Of a DNA stretch of 8,246 nt, positions 6,737 through 8,246 are shown in pieces (position 1 is the stretch's first letter; each line of letters opens with the position of its first letter). Source of the stretch: CAYYGL01 sp964471235 (GTDB taxonomy: Bacteria > Calditrichota > Calditrichia > RBG-13-44-9 > J075); assembly GCA_964471235.1 (NCBI GenBank), contig CAYYGL010000210.1:1-8246 (forward strand), in the 5' to 3' direction. A program made the position numbers and the translations under genes. The notes beneath the pieces are model-generated. The model searched no databases. It was not told where the DNA came from and saw only the letters and a list, made by a program, of their open reading frames with translations.

Positions 6737-6785
6737 GGGGCTCACCCCAACCCCATCGGGGCTCCGTTGGAGCGGCACCACGACG
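6737..6785. repeat. Cluster of three small GC-rich hairpins, REP-like, running into the gap
   Basis: Three adjacent stem-loops are visible: GGGG-CTCA-CCCC (6737-6748), CCCC-ATC-GGGG (6751-6761) and GCTCC-GTT-GGAGC (6761-6773). They are followed by AGCGGCACCACGACG into the N run. Such short GC-rich palindromes next to an assembly gap suggest a dispersed, multi-copy intergenic repeat that stopped the assembler. Copy number cannot be seen here. Confidence 0.5.
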
Positions 6786-6885
6786 NNNNNNNNNNNNNNN
6801 NNNNNNNNNNNNNNNNNNNNNNNNNNNNNNNNNNNNNNNNNNNNNNNNNNNNNNNNNNNNNNNNNNNNNNNNNNNNNNNNNNNNN
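6786..6885. other. Assembly gap (100 N)
   Basis: Exactly 100 undetermined bases, the usual placeholder for a scaffold gap of unknown length. Order and distance of the two sides rest on read-pair linkage only. Frames drawn across it are meaningless. Confidence 0.97.
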
Positions 6886-6991
6886 GGTGCTTCATCCCAT
6901 TCACTGGGGAACCGTTAATCTGGCACTTCATACATTGTATTCCGATTGAATAATTCCGGTAACAACTCCTTATAAATCAATTGGAAAAATA

Positions 6992-7020
6992 TTGATTTGG
7001 TTCGCTTAAAAGATTATAAT
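6992..7020 (+). promoter_or_regulatory. Sigma-70-type promoter of the hsd remnant operon
   Basis: TTGATT (6992-6997) and a perfect TATAAT (7015-7020) are separated by exactly 17 bases. The predicted transcript start near 7027 gives a leader of about 34 bases before ATG 7061. This is the best promoter in the window. Confidence 0.68.
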
Positions 7021-7060
7021 TTTCATTATCTTGTGTTCATTCTAAAAAATGTGAGCAATT

Positions 7061-7228
7061 ATGGACAACTCTCAGATTACCTGGATTACCAACTTCATCT
7101 GGGGCATTGCCGATGATGTGTTGCGGGATCTGTATGTGCGGGGCAAGTACCGGGATGTCATCCTGCCCATGACGGTGATTCGCCGCTTTGATGCGGAAAC
7201 CCATATCGAGGAGAATGAAGATGAGTGA
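7061..7228 (+). pseudogene. hsdM: Type I restriction-modification methylase subunit remnant (hsdM), core deleted
   Basis: The 55-residue frame begins like the N-terminus of a type I methyltransferase subunit: NSQITWITNFIWGIADDVL, then LYVRGKYRDVILPMTVIRRFDA (residues 25-46). In full-length relatives this N-terminal helical domain is followed by several hundred residues including the SAM-binding and NPPY catalytic motifs. All of that is missing. After FDA the frame runs into ETHIEENEDE and TGA (7226-7228). The stop overlaps the start region of the next gene, ATG 7221, as expected for a native hsdM end in a coupled operon. The simplest reading is a large in-frame internal deletion that joins codon ~47 to the last few codons. 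An alternative is that the tail is unrelated sequence after a break. The start has a weak GTGAG six bases upstream and the promoter at 6992-7020. It cannot methylate DNA. Confidence 0.8.
7208..7223 (+). promoter_or_regulatory. Ribosome binding site of the four-helix bundle gene
   Basis: GAGGAG (7208-7213) lies seven bases before ATG 7221, inside the end of the hsdM remnant. It decides for 7221 over the upstream in-frame TTG at 7188. Confidence 0.7.
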
Positions 7229-7838
7229 GGAGCTGATCCCCAAGCACGGCGGCTACCGCAAGCTGAAAACCTTCCAGTTGGGTCAGCTGATTTATGATTT
7301 AACGGTGCGCTTCTGTGACCGCTACATCGATAAGCGCAGCCGCACCCACGATCAGATGGTGCAGGCGGCGCGCTCCGGGGTGCAAAACATCGCCGAGGGC
7401 AGCCAGGTCAGCGGCACCTCCAAAAAGATGGAAATGAAACTGACCAACGTAGCCCGCGCCAGCCTGGAAGAACTGCGCCTGGACTATGAGGATTTTTTAA
7501 GACAGCGGGGCCTGGCGCAGTGGGAACGGAACGACCCCAGACGCCAAAATCTGATTGACCGGCGGCCCAAAACAGTGCAGGATGTTAATGAATGGGCTAA
7601 ATCTGTTTATCAGGGTGGACAGGGTGGACGCGGTGGAAAATCCGAAACCCCCACAACGTCAACTAAGTCCACTTTACAGGAAATAGCCGCCAATGCGGTG
7701 TTAACTTTAATTAATGTAGCCACCGCCCTTTTAGACCGCCAGCTATCTGCCCAGGCGGAGGCGTTTAAAAAAGAAGGCGGTTTTACCGAACGGCTGTACA
7801 AAATCAGGAAAAATCAGAAAAGAAAGAACAACTCATGA
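7221..7838 (+). CDS. Four-helix bundle (S23/IVP-like) protein with suffix domain
   Basis: A 205-residue protein whose first ~95 residues match the four-helix bundle family related to proteins encoded by 23S rRNA intervening sequences: YRKLKTFQLGQLIYDLTVRF, DQMVQAARSGVQNIAEGSQ (44-62), SKKMEMKLTNVARASLEEL (67-85) and DYEDFLRQRGL. The rest, including DPRRQNLIDRRPKTVQDVNEWAKS, resembles the longer form annotated in databases as four helix bundle suffix proteins. A low-complexity Gly/Thr/Ser linker (131-151) and a final helix with a very basic end (RLYKIRKNQKRKNNS) follow. The biochemical role is unknown. Such genes recur inside type I restriction operons. Its start lies within the last codons of hsdM and its stop overlaps the hsdR start as ATGA, so it is translationally coupled to both. 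Unlike its neighbours it appears complete and unbroken. Confidence 0.88.
   Translation: MSEELIPKHGGYRKLKTFQLGQLIYDLTVRFCDRYIDKRSRTHDQMVQAARSGVQNIAEGSQVSGTSKKMEMKLTNVARASLEELRLDYEDFLRQRGLAQWERNDPRRQNLIDRRPKTVQDVNEWAKSVYQGGQGGRGGKSETPTTSTKSTLQEIAANAVLTLINVATALLDRQLSAQAEAFKKEGGFTERLYKIRKNQKRKNNS
7611..7637 (+). repeat. 9-base tandem repeat coding for QGG/RGG
   Basis: Two exact copies of CAGGGTGGA are followed by CGCGGTGGA, in frame in the linker of the four-helix bundle gene (QGGQGGRGG, residues 131-139). The unit is a multiple of three, so changes in copy number would keep the frame and alter linker length. Confidence 0.7.
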
Positions 7839-8246
7839 CCACCGATACCTCGGAACGCGGTCTGGAAAGATTGATCTGCACGGCGCTGACCGGCAGCCCC
7901 TGCGAACCGGGGAGCTCCGGCAGCCATATTGCCGAGCAGAGAGAATCCTACAGCCGGGCAGGCTACTTCTGCGGCGATCCGGAAGACTACGACCGGGAAT
8001 ACTGCGTGGATCTATTCCAGTTAACCGTTTTTCTGAAAGATACCCAGCCGGAAATCGCATCAGAACTGGATTTGAGCCACGACAGCTCCACGCGACGCAA
8101 ATTTCTGGCGCGCCTGCAAGGGGAGATCAGTAAATGAGGTATTGTGGATGAAGATGCGGAGATTGAGCCGGTGCCGCCTTCCGGCGGTGGGCACAAGCCT
8201 GAACCGGAGCTGGATCGATTGTCAAACATCATCCGACAATTTAATG
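7835..8246 (+). pseudogene. hsdR: Type I restriction enzyme subunit remnant (hsdR), nonsense codon and internal deletion, runs off the edge
   Basis: The frame opens with an HsdR N-terminus of the type seen with this operon layout: MTTDTSERGLERLICTALTG, GDPEDYDREYCVDL, then RRKFLARLQGEISK (87-100). It meets TGA at 8135-8137. Reading through in the same frame gives GIVD and then DAEIEPVP, GGGHKPEPELDRLSNII and RQFN to the end of the window, which I recognise as the C-terminal region of the same HsdR family. Intact relatives read KRG at the stop position, so the TGA looks like a CGA-to-TGA change. The DEAD-box motor and nuclease core, some 700 or more codons, is missing between GIVD and DAEIEP. 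Its ATG overlaps the four-helix bundle stop (ATGA). No restriction activity is possible. Confidence 0.83.

Larger units (their letters stand above)
6411..7060. other. Gene-free region of about 650 bases with N gap
   Basis: No coding frame here looks real. The region holds the upstream side of the minus-strand gene, two 10-base inverted repeats, several small hairpins (for example arms 6612-6617/6625-6630 and 6656-6662/6672-6678), the GC-rich hairpin cluster at 6737-6773, an N gap, and the promoter of the hsd operon. A gene or repeat could be hidden in the gap. Confidence 0.7.

Noticed and set aside
6728..6949. Open frames spanning the N gap
   Set aside because: They consist mostly of undetermined codons and of the GC-rich hairpins, so they cannot be supported.
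1..8246. CRISPR arrays, tRNA or rRNA genes, complete insertion sequences
   Set aside because: No regularly spaced repeats, cloverleaf or rRNA-like stretches, and no transposase frame were seen on either strand. The S23-like protein is a free-standing gene here, not within 23S rRNA.

Overview
The window looks like part of an anaerobic or facultative bacterial genome assembled from short reads, because it contains one exact 100-base run of N. Most genes are about 55-58% GC by hand count of sample lines. The phylum cannot be fixed from this sequence. A FAD subunit of the 4-hydroxybenzoyl-CoA reductase type and a NhaC carrier with an extracytoplasmic N-terminal domain would suit an anaerobic Gram-negative lineage, but that is a guess.

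Left part (1-3096): a molybdenum hydroxylase locus of the xanthine dehydrogenase / 4-hydroxybenzoyl-CoA reductase superfamily. The C-terminal half of the molybdopterin subunit enters from the left edge. The FAD subunit follows about 0.9 kb later and carries four cysteines spaced like the extra [4Fe-4S] ligands of HcrB. No [2Fe-2S] subunit is visible. Between the two subunit genes sits an AT-richer pair of small genes, DUF4160 and DUF2442, in a toxin-antitoxin-like arrangement. Directly after this pair, at about 2040-2149, is a decayed second copy of the last ~36 codons of the molybdopterin subunit gene. It has one frameshift and one in-frame stop, and its stop codon still overlaps the FAD start as ATGA. 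The locus was therefore once a tightly coupled Mo-FAD operon that has since been rearranged.

Middle part (3300-6410): a 690-residue NhaC-family Na+/H+ antiporter with a signal peptide and an N-terminal extracytoplasmic domain, a small membrane methyltransferase of the isoprenylcysteine carboxyl methyltransferase family, and a convergent minus-strand gene for a 124-residue protein of unknown function.

Right part (6411-8246): about 650 bases without a gene. They hold two inverted repeats, a cluster of GC-rich hairpins running into the N gap, and a good sigma-70-type promoter. The promoter drives a ruined type I restriction-modification operon. The hsdM-like gene keeps only its first ~47 codons plus a short tail. 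hsdR keeps its first ~104 codons, broken by a TGA, joined in frame to its C-terminal region. Between them lies an apparently intact four-helix-bundle (S23-like) gene with a suffix domain, overlapping both neighbours. No hsdS is visible. The operon cannot encode a working methylase or nuclease as it stands.
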